From positions 376,685 to 440,684 of the forward strand of contig NZ_LN811355.1 of NCBI RefSeq assembly GCF_001006805.1: a DNA stretch of 64,000 bases, written 5' to 3'. The notes below the pieces were generated by a model. That model made no database searches. It was given only the letters and a program-made list of their open reading frames with translations, and had not been told where the DNA came from. Source of the DNA: Microvirga massiliensis. GTDB lineage: Bacteria > Pseudomonadota > Alphaproteobacteria > Rhizobiales > Beijerinckiaceae. Both the position numbers and the translations under genes were made by a program. Positions 54,415-62,985 of this stretch are shown here, piece after piece (positions within the stretch are counted from its first letter, which is position 1; every line of letters begins with the position of its first letter).

Positions 54415-55836
54415 ATGACGACACAGGAACAGACGCAAGCAAGCGCTCGCGATCGGAGCTCGTACCAGCCCGCCCTCGAGAAGCTGGCGCACCGCTTCGG
54501 CGAACGCTTCAGCGCGAACAGGACGGTGCGCGAGCAGCACGCGAACATCACGAGCTGGCATCCCGTCAAGGTGCCGGACGGCGTCGTATTCCCGGAATCG
54601 ACCGAAGAGGTCAGCGAGATCGTCAGGATCTGCGTGGAGCATCGCGTCCCGATCATCCCATTCGGCGTCGGAAGCTCACTCGAGGCCGGCGTGAACGCCA
54701 CCTTCGGGGGCGTCTCCATCGATATGGGCCGGATGTCCAACGTTCTTGCCATCCATGAAGACGACATGGATTGCGTGGTTCAGGCCGGAGTGACCCGCAA
54801 GCAGTTGAACGCCCATCTGCGCTCGCAGGGCCTGTTCTTCCCGATCGATCCCGGCGCCGACGCCAGCATCGGCGGGATGGCCTCGACGCGGGCCTCCGGC
54901 ACGAATGCGGTCCGCTACGGCACGATGAAGGACAACGTCCTCGCGCTGACGGTGGTCATGCCAGACGGCTCAATCCGCAAGACGGGGACTCGCGCTCGGA
55001 AATCGGCCGCCGGCTACGACATCACGCGGCTGTTCATCGGAGCCGAAGGCACCCTCGGCGTCATCACGGAATTGACCGTGAAGCTCTACGGCATCCCGCA
55101 ATCCATCGCCGCCGCGGTATGCCCCTTTCCGGACTTGGAGGCGGCCTGCAACGCCGTGATCACGACGATCCGCTATGGCATCCCGATCGCCCGGATCGAG
55201 CTGCTCGACGAGGCGCAGGTGCGCGCCTGCAACCTGCACTCGAAGCTGACATTGCCGGAGGTCCCGACGCTGTTCTTGGAGTTTCACGGCACCGAGGTCG
55301 GGGTGAAGGAACAGTCGGACACCGTTGCCGAGATCGCAAACGATTGGGGCGGCGGCCCGTTCGAATGGGCCTCGCAGCCGGAGGACCGTACGAGATTGTG
55401 GCAGGCGCGCCACGACGTCTACTGGGCCTGCCTGGAGCTTCGCCCGGGAGCGAAATACCTCGCGACGGATGTCTGCGTTCCGATCTCGCGCCTCGCCGAG
55501 TGCATGGTCGAGACCAAGGCCGATATCGAGGCGACCGGTCTCGTGGCAGCCATCGTCGGCCATGTCGGCGACGGCAACTTCCACGTCTCGATCATGGCGG
55601 AACCCGAGGACCCGGAAGAGATGGCGCGCGTCAAAGGCTTCCTCGACAGGCTGAATCTCCGCGCTATCGGGATGGACGGAACCTGCACGGGCGAGCACGG
55701 CATCGGCGAGGGAAAGCAGGCCTTCCTGATCCGCGAGCTCGGCGACACCGTTGAAACGATGCGCGCGATCAAGGCGGCCCTGGATCCTCAGAACATCATG
55801 AATCCGGGGAAGGTCTTCACGATGCCGACCGCGTGA
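54415..55836 (+). CDS. FAD-linked D-lactate/2-hydroxyacid dehydrogenase (GlcD-like)
   Basis: A 473-residue flavoprotein of the D-lactate dehydrogenase (cytochrome)/GlcD family. FAD-binding PCMH segments are visible as PIIPFGVGSSLEAGVNAT, and VQAGVTRKQLNAHLRSQGLFFPIDPGADASIGGM. The C-terminal cap carries VGDGNFHVSI and the conserved CTGEHGIGEGKQAFL with the active-site His. It oxidises a 2-hydroxy acid to a 2-keto acid with electrons passed to the respiratory chain. It follows the TakP-type binding protein by 125 bases. Confidence 0.92.
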   Translation: MTTQEQTQASARDRSSYQPALEKLAHRFGERFSANRTVREQHANITSWHPVKVPDGVVFPESTEEVSEIVRICVEHRVPIIPFGVGSSLEAGVNATFGGVSIDMGRMSNVLAIHEDDMDCVVQAGVTRKQLNAHLRSQGLFFPIDPGADASIGGMASTRASGTNAVRYGTMKDNVLALTVVMPDGSIRKTGTRARKSAAGYDITRLFIGAEGTLGVITELTVKLYGIPQSIAAAVCPFPDLEAACNAVITTIRYGIPIARIELLDEAQVRACNLHSKLTLPEVPTLFLEFHGTEVGVKEQSDTVAEIANDWGGGPFEWASQPEDRTRLWQARHDVYWACLELRPGAKYLATDVCVPISRLAECMVETKADIEATGLVAAIVGHVGDGNFHVSIMAEPEDPEEMARVKGFLDRLNLRAIGMDGTCTGEHGIGEGKQAFLIRELGDTVETMRAIKAALDPQNIMNPGKVFTMPTA

Positions 55837-56107
55837 GGCCGCGCCTGGATACCTTCAGGCGCACCTGCGCCAACGGATCACCTCAGTTCGAGCCGACCGA
55901 GACTGGCCTGGAGACCGTGCATGGCCATGATCCTGGTCGGCCGGATCTCCCGACATATCGTGCGATGGAGCACATCCGAGAAGCCAAGCTTGGTGAGATG
56001 CTCTGGCCATTCTCGATCACGGGCCATCCTGGACCACTGCGCTGAGTCGAGATGCTCGTTGTGGAGTTGACGAAAAGCAATCCACCATCACTTCAGGGCG
56101 ACGATCA

Positions 56108-56452
56108 ATGAATACGACAGGTAGCCTTCTCTGGACCGTTGTGATCCTCGCATCGATCGAGTGCGCACTGAATCACACTGCGCGAGCAGCCCCTCTTCAG
56201 TCGAACGGCCCTCCGGCATGTGGAGAGTTCTTCGATAAATGGAGTATTCCAGGGGCACCTGCGGGAACTCTCGCGATGGCCGGGTTCGGGCGGGAGCTCA
56301 TGGCCGCAAACGACTGCATCAACAAGAACGACGTCGCGATGGCATGCAAACACTGGAGAATTTTGCTGGCAGTCGCCGATCGACTGGGCCGCCCCCTGAG
56401 CGAGTATCGGGCCGACGTTGAAGATCTGATAGAGCACCACAACTGCAAATGA
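56108..56452 (+). CDS. Small secreted cysteine-containing protein, unknown function
   Basis: A 114-residue protein with a signal peptide (LLWTVVILASIECALNHTARA, cut near ARAA). The mature part has four Cys residues (PPACGEFF, NDCINKNDVAMACKHW, HHNC at the end), which could form two disulfides. The body is mostly helical (REL.., DKW, LLAVADRLG). It ends with HHNCK. I recognise no family. It is a monocistronic gene followed by an inverted repeat CACTCTGA (56459-56466)/TCAGAGTG (56488-56495). Confidence 0.65.
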   Translation: MNTTGSLLWTVVILASIECALNHTARAAPLQSNGPPACGEFFDKWSIPGAPAGTLAMAGFGRELMAANDCINKNDVAMACKHWRILLAVADRLGRPLSEYRADVEDLIEHHNCK

Positions 56453-56891
56453 TCTTCCCACTCTGAAGCGGCTATTGGACAGATCTCTCAGAGTGCCGCG
56501 TTTATGCTATTCTTCCGAACTTGACCTCGGAGCAAGATAGGAGCTCGCACTATTCGCCACGCTGGAGGTGCGATCGATGAGAGTGTGCGGACCACCAAAC
56601 TGAATGGCCATGTGGGAAATGGCTCTCTTTTCGACCAGTTTTGTCGCCGAGCATGACCGAACGGTTGATGTGCAATCGACCGAATGACTGATGAGCACTG
56701 GAGGACAGAGCCGCCTTACTCTCATTGGCTGTCAGCGCAGTTGGCCATCGAGTTGCGCATGACAGGCTCCGCGTTCCGCAGGACCCAGGACAACTCAACA
56801 GGGAAAGTGGCAGATCACAATCCGAGCGAGCCTCTGATGGCAGTCTCATGTGAGAGTGAAGCAGTCGGGGCAGCAGTGCCAAGGAGGGGAC
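56453..56891. other. 439-base non-coding region upstream of a DUF4892/OmpA gene
   Basis: After the inverted repeat at 56459-56495 no credible gene is seen. The ribosome site AAGGAGGGGA for the downstream gene lies at about 56880-56889. No other structure was identified. Confidence 0.35.
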
Positions 56892-57880
56892 ATGATGCGG
56901 CCGAATTTCATGTGCACCTGCATGAGTGTTTGCGTATCCGCTTGGCTCGCGATGACGGCTGCTACATGGGCGGCAGATGAGCCTGGCAGCGCCGACCATT
57001 CGCTTGTCGGACGCTATGCGGGATCGAGCATCGTCTTTTACAAGACGTCGGACTTCGACGAGGTGTTTCTGCTTCAGGCGCCGCATGATTATGCAGCATT
57101 ATTGGGCCGCGATGCTGTCGACGATCGCTCGGGCGAAGATTGGCTCAAGCTCGAAGGCCGCGTCAGCAAGATCCGTTACGAAATTCCGGCCGGCCGCTCA
57201 TCGCTCGAGGTGATGCGCAATTACGAGAATGCACTCAAGGGCAAAGGATTTGCCGTTCTTTTCAACTGCGCCGATCGGACTTGCTTCAGCGGCAAGCTTC
57301 AGGACCCCTACCTGCTCGGCCAGCAGGTCGACAGGGATAATGTGGACAGCACCCTGTACTTCGACCATGTGCGCTACGTGCTCGCCAAGCTCGATATGCC
57401 GGACAGCTCGATTTATGCTGTCGTTCTCACCGGTGAAGATCAACAGCGCGTCACCGCGTTCGTCACCGTAGTCGAAGCCAATGCCATGAAAGGCGATATG
57501 ATTGCCTTTGTCGATGCACGGAGCATGGAGCAGGCCAACGCGCAGTCGGGTAAGATCAACATCTATGGAATCATTACGACAAGGACACGTTGCGTCCCGA
57601 GTCGAAGCCGACCCTCGACGAGATCGCCAAGTTACTCAGAGAGAACGCAAAGCTTCGCCTCAACATCATCGGACATATGGATAACCGCGGCACCCCCGAC
57701 TACAATATGAACTTGTCACGCCGCAGGGCAGCGGGCGTGGTCGCGGCACTGGTTCGTGATTACCGGATTGCGGCGGACCGACCGGCGTCGTCAGGAGCAG
57801 GCCTCACGTCGCCGGTTGCTCCGAACGATACCGATGAAGGCCGGGCAAGAAACCGGCGCGTGGAGCTCCTTGCTCGATGA
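56892..57880 (+). pseudogene. DUF4892 + OmpA C-terminal domain outer-envelope protein, frameshifted
   Basis: The gene begins with a strong ribosome site and encodes a signal peptide (MSVCVSAWLAMTAATWA), then a DUF4892 domain (LEGRVSKIRYEIPAGRSSLEVMRNYENALK). At 57569-57575 the frame breaks just after KINIYGI. In the next frame the OmpA-like peptidoglycan-binding domain follows (DKDTLRPESKPTLDEIAKLL, NIIGHMDNRG, NLSRRRAAGVVAALV, NRRVELLAR). Restoring one base yields about 329 continuous residues, the expected organisation of DUF4892-OmpA proteins. It is either a true pseudogene or a sequence error. Confidence 0.82.
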
Positions 57881-58031
57881 GATGCTGAGTTGCGTTCCGA
57901 TTGGAGTGGGTAAGACGGCGCGCAGGCCTCACCACGCTGCTGGGTTGCTTTGCCTGCGACTCGCAATACTGGGATGGGTCTGGAGTGTGTTGCCGCTTCT
58001 GGCTGCGCTCCTCCCGTCGTCACACCCTCAC

Positions 58032-58110
58032 CGTCATTGCGAGCGGAGCGAAGCCATCCAGCGGCGCCTCCGTCGACGGGTAGATTGCTTCGCCTCCGGC
58101 TCGCAATGAC
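58032..58110. repeat. 79-base palindromic intergenic repeat
   Basis: Ends GTCATTGCGAGC (58032-58043) and GCTCGCAATGAC (58099-58110) are perfect inverted copies. Inner arms GCGAAGC and GCTTCGC also pair. This GTCATTGCGAGCG..AGCGAAGC repeat is one I know from Bradyrhizobium and relatives. A degenerate half copy appears around 57944-57975 (TTGCTTTGCCTGCGACTCGC). It lies after the frameshifted OmpA gene. Confidence 0.75.
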
Positions 58111-58158
58111 ACAGAGGACCCAGCAGGATTGACCTCGGAGAGTCTGCGCCGAATCCCA

Positions 58159-58518
58159 TCAACTACAAGAAGGAAGAAGGAACGCTGGCACCCCGTGCCA
58201 AGCGATCGCCACGAGCGAAAGCCCGCTGACGAGAATGGCCGAGTGGCTCAGGAAACGATCGGTTTCGGAGCCTGCTTCGGCGCTCAGGCGGCGGTAGCGC
58301 GCGACCGACAGCGCCAGAATTCCCGACGTCACCACGAGGGCTGCTATCGTCGTGAGAACGATGACAGCCGGGATCAGCCGAAAACCGAAAAGCGTCTGAT
58401 CCGCTCGTTCGAGCCCGCAGGATACCGATGTCACGCCGTAGAGGATCGTGAACTGGACGGCCCATGCCAGGAGGCCTCCCAGCATCACGGCGACCTGCCC
58501 GAACCGGCGCGCCGTCAC
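58159..58518 (-). CDS. Small oxidase-associated membrane protein
   Basis: A 119-residue protein with three hydrophobic spans: VAVMLGGLLAWAVQFTILYG, PAVIVLTTIAALVVTSGIL, and AILVSGLSLVAIAWHGVPAF. A short Arg/Ser-rich cytoplasmic loop separates the second and third. It starts with GTG 58518, 2 bases after the stop of the fused cytochrome oxidase gene, so it belongs to that operon. I do not recognise the family; subunit IV-like or assembly roles are inferences from position. Confidence 0.7.
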   Translation of the reverse strand: MTARRFGQVAVMLGGLLAWAVQFTILYGVTSVSCGLERADQTLFGFRLIPAVIVLTTIAALVVTSGILALSVARYRRLSAEAGSETDRFLSHSAILVSGLSLVAIAWHGVPAFLLPSCS

Positions 58519-58520
58519 CT

Positions 58521-61088
58521 TCAGTTCCCTCCGATAACGCGCGGAAAGCCATAGATGACGAGAATCTGAACGAGCCCCTGCCCTGCCGTGTAGGCCCAGA
58601 ACAGCATCACGTTATCGAATGTCGACCGCCGGACGCTGTCGAGTTTGCCTGCGAGCCACCGCGCGATCGTGTAGAGTCCCATGATGAAGGTCACACCCAC
58701 GAGTAGGCCCTGTAGCGAAATCAGGCCGTACACCGCTGCACCATAGGCATGCACCTTCGGGCTCAAGCCGGTGTTCCAATGCGCCGAGAGGTCGACTGCC
58801 AGCGCGCCGAGCGTGAGCGTCAGTGCGACCGCGATCAGGATGGGGAAGGAACGCGGGCTCCGCCGGTCTTCTCCCCTGAGCTGGCGGCTCGCCCACATCA
58901 CGAGACCTGCCCCCGAGATGTACAGGGTCGCGGAGATGAACGGCCAGACCAGATCCGTCAGTCGGGTTCCATCCGGCGGCCAGTAACGCGGATTCACGAG
59001 CCAGAGGAACAGATAGGAGAAGACGAGGCAGGTGAATATCATCCCGCAAACGACCAGCAGAACGATCACTCCCCACCAGGAGTGATTCGCCGGTCCGGTC
59101 ATATAGACCGGCAGCTTGTAGCCGCCTCCGATATCGGCAGGAGGACGCACCGGACCGGGATCGGTTTCCCAAAGCCACAGAAGCACGGAAGCAATTGCAG
59201 CGATGCCGGACGCCAGCGCCAGGAAGATCAGCTTGACGGTCAATAGAAGAAAGAAGCCGGCCGTGAACACCGCAGCGAGCAGTGGTGACCATCCAGGGCC
59301 CGGGATCTGGAGGATGTATTGCGGGCGCGCATCGAACGGACTCGTGACGAGCGCCTCCCGGCCCCCTGTCGCGGTGCCAGGCATATAATAGCCTCCGTCC
59401 GCGACATCCCGTGAAAGGTTCGGCTGATCCCAGAGCGGCTCGCGGCTGAGGACCAACGGGATGCTGCGCGAATTGTAGTTCCCATTGGGAAGCCACTCGA
59501 GCGTGCCCGCATTCCAAACATTGCCGGCATTGTCTTCGGTAGCAGGCCGAAAGTTGCGCACCATGTCATAAAGGAAGAGAGCGACACCGGCAGCGATCAT
59601 GAATGCGCCGATCGTCGAGACGAGATTCAATTCGTCCCATCCCATTCCGACCGGGTAGGTATAGACCCGCCGCGGCATTCCGATCAGGCCGGTGATGTGC
59701 ATCGGCAGGAATGTCACATTCACGCCGAGAAACATCAGAGCGAAGACCCAGCGGCCCAGACGCTCCGACAAGGGCCGCTTGCTCGCGGCCGGCATCCAAT
59801 AATACATCGCGGCGAAGAACGGGAACACCATGCCGCCGATGAGCACGTAATGAAGGTGTGCAACGACGAAGTAGGTGTCGTGCGCCTGCCAGTCGAACGG
59901 CGTCATGGCGACCATCACGCCCGTCAGCCCCCCGAGCGTGAAGATAAAGAGGAAGCCGATCACGAAGAGTGAGGGAGTCGTCAGCTTCATCCGTCCGGAT
60001 GCGATCGTGGCGATCCATGCGAAGACCTGGATCCCGCTCGGCACCGCAACTGCTGTGCTTGCCGCGGAGAAGAAGCTCAACGACATCTTCGGCAGCCCAG
60101 TGGTGAACATGTGGTGAACCCACAGGCCGAAGGACAGAAATCCGGTTGCAATCAATGCGAGCACCACAAGCCGGTATCCCACGAGCGGCGTCTGGGCCAT
60201 CGCGGGAACGATCATCGAAACCATGCCGGCAGCCGGCAGGAAGATGATGTAGACTTCAGGATGCCCGAAGAACCAGAACAGGTGCTGCCACAGGAGCGGA
60301 TCACCACCCCGCTCCACGATGAAGAAAGGCCAGTCGAAGGCGCGCTCCAGCTCGAGCAGCAATGTTCCGAGAATGATCGCCGGAAACCCGATCACGATCA
60401 TCCCTGCAAAGACGAGCATCGCCCAGGAATAGACCGGCAGCTTGTCGAGGCTCATCCCCACGGCGCGGGTTTTCATGACGCCGACAATGATTTCGATCGC
60501 ACCCGCAATCGCCGAGATCTCGATGAAGCCGATCCCGAGAAGCCACCAATCCGCATTGTCGGCAGGAGAGTATTTGGTGCTCGTGAGCGGCGGATACATG
60601 AACCAACCGCCATCGGGCGCCAGGCCATAGAAGATCGTCGTGAAGAACACGAGGCCGCCGACGAAATACGCCCAGAAGGCATAGGCCGACAGTCGCGGAA
60701 ACGGCAGGTCTCGCGCGGCCTGCATGTTCGGGAGAAGATAGACGCTCGCCGCCTCGACCGCAGGAACGGCGAAGAGGAACATCATCACCGTGCCGTGCAT
60801 GGTGAAGAGCTGGTTGTAGAGATCGTGGCTGATGAGGTCGCTCTCCGGGCCGGCTAACTGTGCGCGCATGATGAGCGCGAGAATTCCCGCCAGCAGGAAG
60901 AAGAGCAGCGCGGTTCCGATGTACCACAATCCCACATAGGTGTTGTTGACCGCGGTGATGAGACTGATCCCGCGCGGCTCGCGCCAGGTCTTCTTCAGGG
61001 CCTCGAACTCGCCCTCCGGCCGGGGCAGCGCATTCGGAAGCTCAGACGGTTCCTTCCGAAAAGCCTTTGGCTGGTGGGGTATGTTCAC
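58521..61088 (-). CDS. ctaD: Cytochrome c oxidase subunit I fused to a subunit III-like domain
   Basis: An 855-residue fusion. Residues 1-560 are the haem-copper core: HGTVMMF near 96 (low-spin haem His), FFGHPEVY near 276 (CuB His and cross-linked Tyr), VHHMF near 326 (CuB), and VVAHLHYVL near 409 (haem ligands). After a loop (residues about 560-640) follows a subunit III-like region beginning ANHSWWGVIVLLVVCGMIF. The latter lacks the classical HFVDVVW segment and instead reads TFDNVMLFWAYTAGQGL. GTG 61088 overlaps the ctaC stop by 4 bases (GTGA). It reduces O2 using electrons from subunit II. Confidence 0.95.
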   Translation of the reverse strand: MNIPHQPKAFRKEPSELPNALPRPEGEFEALKKTWREPRGISLITAVNNTYVGLWYIGTALLFFLLAGILALIMRAQLAGPESDLISHDLYNQLFTMHGTVMMFLFAVPAVEAASVYLLPNMQAARDLPFPRLSAYAFWAYFVGGLVFFTTIFYGLAPDGGWFMYPPLTSTKYSPADNADWWLLGIGFIEISAIAGAIEIIVGVMKTRAVGMSLDKLPVYSWAMLVFAGMIVIGFPAIILGTLLLELERAFDWPFFIVERGGDPLLWQHLFWFFGHPEVYIIFLPAAGMVSMIVPAMAQTPLVGYRLVVLALIATGFLSFGLWVHHMFTTGLPKMSLSFFSAASTAVAVPSGIQVFAWIATIASGRMKLTTPSLFVIGFLFIFTLGGLTGVMVAMTPFDWQAHDTYFVVAHLHYVLIGGMVFPFFAAMYYWMPAASKRPLSERLGRWVFALMFLGVNVTFLPMHITGLIGMPRRVYTYPVGMGWDELNLVSTIGAFMIAAGVALFLYDMVRNFRPATEDNAGNVWNAGTLEWLPNGNYNSRSIPLVLSREPLWDQPNLSRDVADGGYYMPGTATGGREALVTSPFDARPQYILQIPGPGWSPLLAAVFTAGFFLLLTVKLIFLALASGIAAIASVLLWLWETDPGPVRPPADIGGGYKLPVYMTGPANHSWWGVIVLLVVCGMIFTCLVFSYLFLWLVNPRYWPPDGTRLTDLVWPFISATLYISGAGLVMWASRQLRGEDRRSPRSFPILIAVALTLTLGALAVDLSAHWNTGLSPKVHAYGAAVYGLISLQGLLVGVTFIMGLYTIARWLAGKLDSVRRSTFDNVMLFWAYTAGQGLVQILVIYGFPRVIGGN

Positions 61089-62122
61089 TTGAGGCTCTCC
61101 AGATAGCCCGCGAGAGCACGCAGGTCTTCACCCTGGAAGCCGCCATAGGATGGCATCCGGACCCCCGGCTTGAGCTGCTGCGGGTTCGAGATCCAGCCTC
61201 CGAGCGTTCCGACGTTGTTGGGAAACTGGCCGGCGCCGAGCGTCGGCCTGCTCCCCACATGCGTGAGATCCGGGCCGAGTTGTCCGTCTGCCTCGGTTCC
61301 CCGGATGGCATGACAAGTGCCGCACCCGCCCTGCCGGAACAGCTCGCGGCCCCGCGCGAGAAAAGGATTTCCGGGCGCTGCGGCGGGCGCAGCCTGGGCT
61401 TTGCGCCAGGCCGCGAATTCCTCGGGTCCCACGACGAGCATGTCGAAGGCCATGCGCGCGTGCTGGGCGCCGCAATACTCGGCGCATACCCCCCGGTAAG
61501 TGCCGAGACGCTCCGCCGTAAAGTGCAGGTGATTGATGCGGCCGGGGATCATGTCGATTTTGCCGCCGAAATTCGGGATCCAGAAGCTATGGATCACGTC
61601 AGCGGACGTCACCGAAACGGAAACAGGCCTCCCGACCGGGACCCGGATCTCGTTCGCCGTCGTGAATTCCGGCGCATCGCCATCGGCACCATAGCGCACT
61701 CGCCACCAATACTGTTCGCCGACGACTTCGATCCGGAGTGCGCCGGGCACCGGCACATCCGTGTTCCGGAGCACGACGAGCCCGTAGGGAAAGAGCGCGG
61801 TCAGCGTCACGATTGGGAAAGCGAGCCCACCGATCACGACTGTCCGCCTGGTCCCGAGCCAGGCTCGTCGTTCCGGGCGCGCGAAGATCGCATAGAGGAG
61901 GAGCACCGTGACGCCAATGAAGATCAGGACGCCTCCCCCCGTCATCACGATTGTCAGGAGATAGATGCGGCCTGCATCGGGGCTGGCCGGATCGAGGGCG
62001 GATTGCACGCCGCTGCAGCCGGCAAGCAAAGGGAGAACGGGGACGAGCACACGCGCCCAGCGGTACGATGCGGGTGGGTCTAGCCCTCGTGGTGGGCGGA
62101 GTCGGTTCGATTCCAAATCCAT
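61085..62122 (-). CDS. ctaC: Cytochrome c oxidase subunit II with C-terminal cytochrome c domain (caa3 type)
   Basis: A 345-residue lipoprotein: the lipobox LLAGC places the mature Cys at residue 36. Two membrane spans are followed by the cupredoxin domain with the CuA motif CAEYCGAQHARM near 212-220. The haem c motif CGTCH is at about 266-270, with a later Met ligand near SYGG (MPSYGG). This is a caa3-type subunit II that carries its own cytochrome c. It is coupled to the fused subunit I gene. The cytochrome c gene at 62326 is divergent. Confidence 0.95.
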   Translation of the reverse strand: MDLESNRLRPPRGLDPPASYRWARVLVPVLPLLAGCSGVQSALDPASPDAGRIYLLTIVMTGGGVLIFIGVTVLLLYAIFARPERRAWLGTRRTVVIGGLAFPIVTLTALFPYGLVVLRNTDVPVPGALRIEVVGEQYWWRVRYGADGDAPEFTTANEIRVPVGRPVSVSVTSADVIHSFWIPNFGGKIDMIPGRINHLHFTAERLGTYRGVCAEYCGAQHARMAFDMLVVGPEEFAAWRKAQAAPAAAPGNPFLARGRELFRQGGCGTCHAIRGTEADGQLGPDLTHVGSRPTLGAGQFPNNVGTLGGWISNPQQLKPGVRMPSYGGFQGEDLRALAGYLESLK

Positions 62123-62325
62123 CCCGCCCTAGATTAGCGCCGTTTCCCGCACGGGAAACCTTGGCTATGTGCGAATGTTCCCTGCTGGATCGGCAAAAGG
62201 ATCCATGTGTGCAGCCATCATGAGATCGACCTGCCTCTCCATGCTGCGCGGCTTCTGGCAGGACAGCGTGCGGAACGCTGCATTGTGCCGTCCGTTTCCA
62301 CGGCGGTCGTTCTGAAGACAGGCGC

Positions 62326-62865
62326 ATGATCCACCCTGCCCTCCCCACTCTGATTTTCGCTGCCCTGACGAGCCTCGTCGCGTGCAACGAGTCTCCTCGG
62401 CCCCAGGATAGACTCCGGATCGAAGGTGGTGATCCGCAGCAGGGGCGGAGGCTGATTCAGGCATACGGCTGCGGCACGTGCCACGTCATCGATGGCATCG
62501 AAGGAGCGCGAGGACGGGTCGGCCCCCCGCTCGACGACTATGCCCAGCGCCATCTCCTTGCAGGGATAATTCCGAACACGCCACGCAATCTGGTGGCCTG
62601 GATCATCGATCCCATCGCGCTCGATCCGAGGACGGGAATGCCTGCGCTTGGCGTTAGCGAGAAAGAGGCCCGTCACATCGCGTCCTATCTCTATACGCTC
62701 GGCGTTTCGGGAGCGGAGGTCTGGCCACCGGATCCGTCTCTCGCCCTGCGGGTGGCCGAACGTCTGCCGCCGGCTGCGAAAGCTGCGGATCGCCCGATGA
62801 GAATTTCCGAATTCGAGCCTCGTACGCGCCGCATCGCTCCCGTTCCGGGCTCCGAACAGAATTGA
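62326..62865 (+). CDS. Lipoprotein cytochrome c
   Basis: A 179-residue single-haem cytochrome c. Signal peptide with lipobox LVAC (mature Cys at residue 20), then the haem motif CGTCH at residues 49-53 and a Met ligand (TGMPALG). The C-terminal part (EKEARHIASYLYTLG) is the last helix of the fold, followed by a Pro-rich tail (PPDPSLALRVAERLPP). It lies between the caa3 operon and the ActF-like gene, on the other strand, and probably supplies electrons to the oxidase. Confidence 0.9.
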   Translation: MIHPALPTLIFAALTSLVACNESPRPQDRLRIEGGDPQQGRRLIQAYGCGTCHVIDGIEGARGRVGPPLDDYAQRHLLAGIIPNTPRNLVAWIIDPIALDPRTGMPALGVSEKEARHIASYLYTLGVSGAEVWPPDPSLALRVAERLPPAAKAADRPMRISEFEPRTRRIAPVPGSEQN

Positions 62866-62985
62866 CCCTGTGCCGAGTTCACTCTCCCTTATCGCGGCGC
62901 AAAGCCGGTCTCGCTCACCGCCTCGAACTCCCGGGTTCTCGAACCTCAGGAAACCACACGATCGGGATCCTGACGGGGCTCATCT

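Noticed and set aside
55833..56045. Plus-strand frame of 70 residues after the flavoprotein gene
   Set aside because: It begins inside the end of the previous gene, has no ribosome site, and shows no conserved features.
57590..57880. OmpA-like domain as a separate short gene
   Set aside because: It has no ribosome site, and starts in the middle of the OmpA domain whose first residues are encoded just upstream in the same frame. It is the second part of a frameshifted gene.
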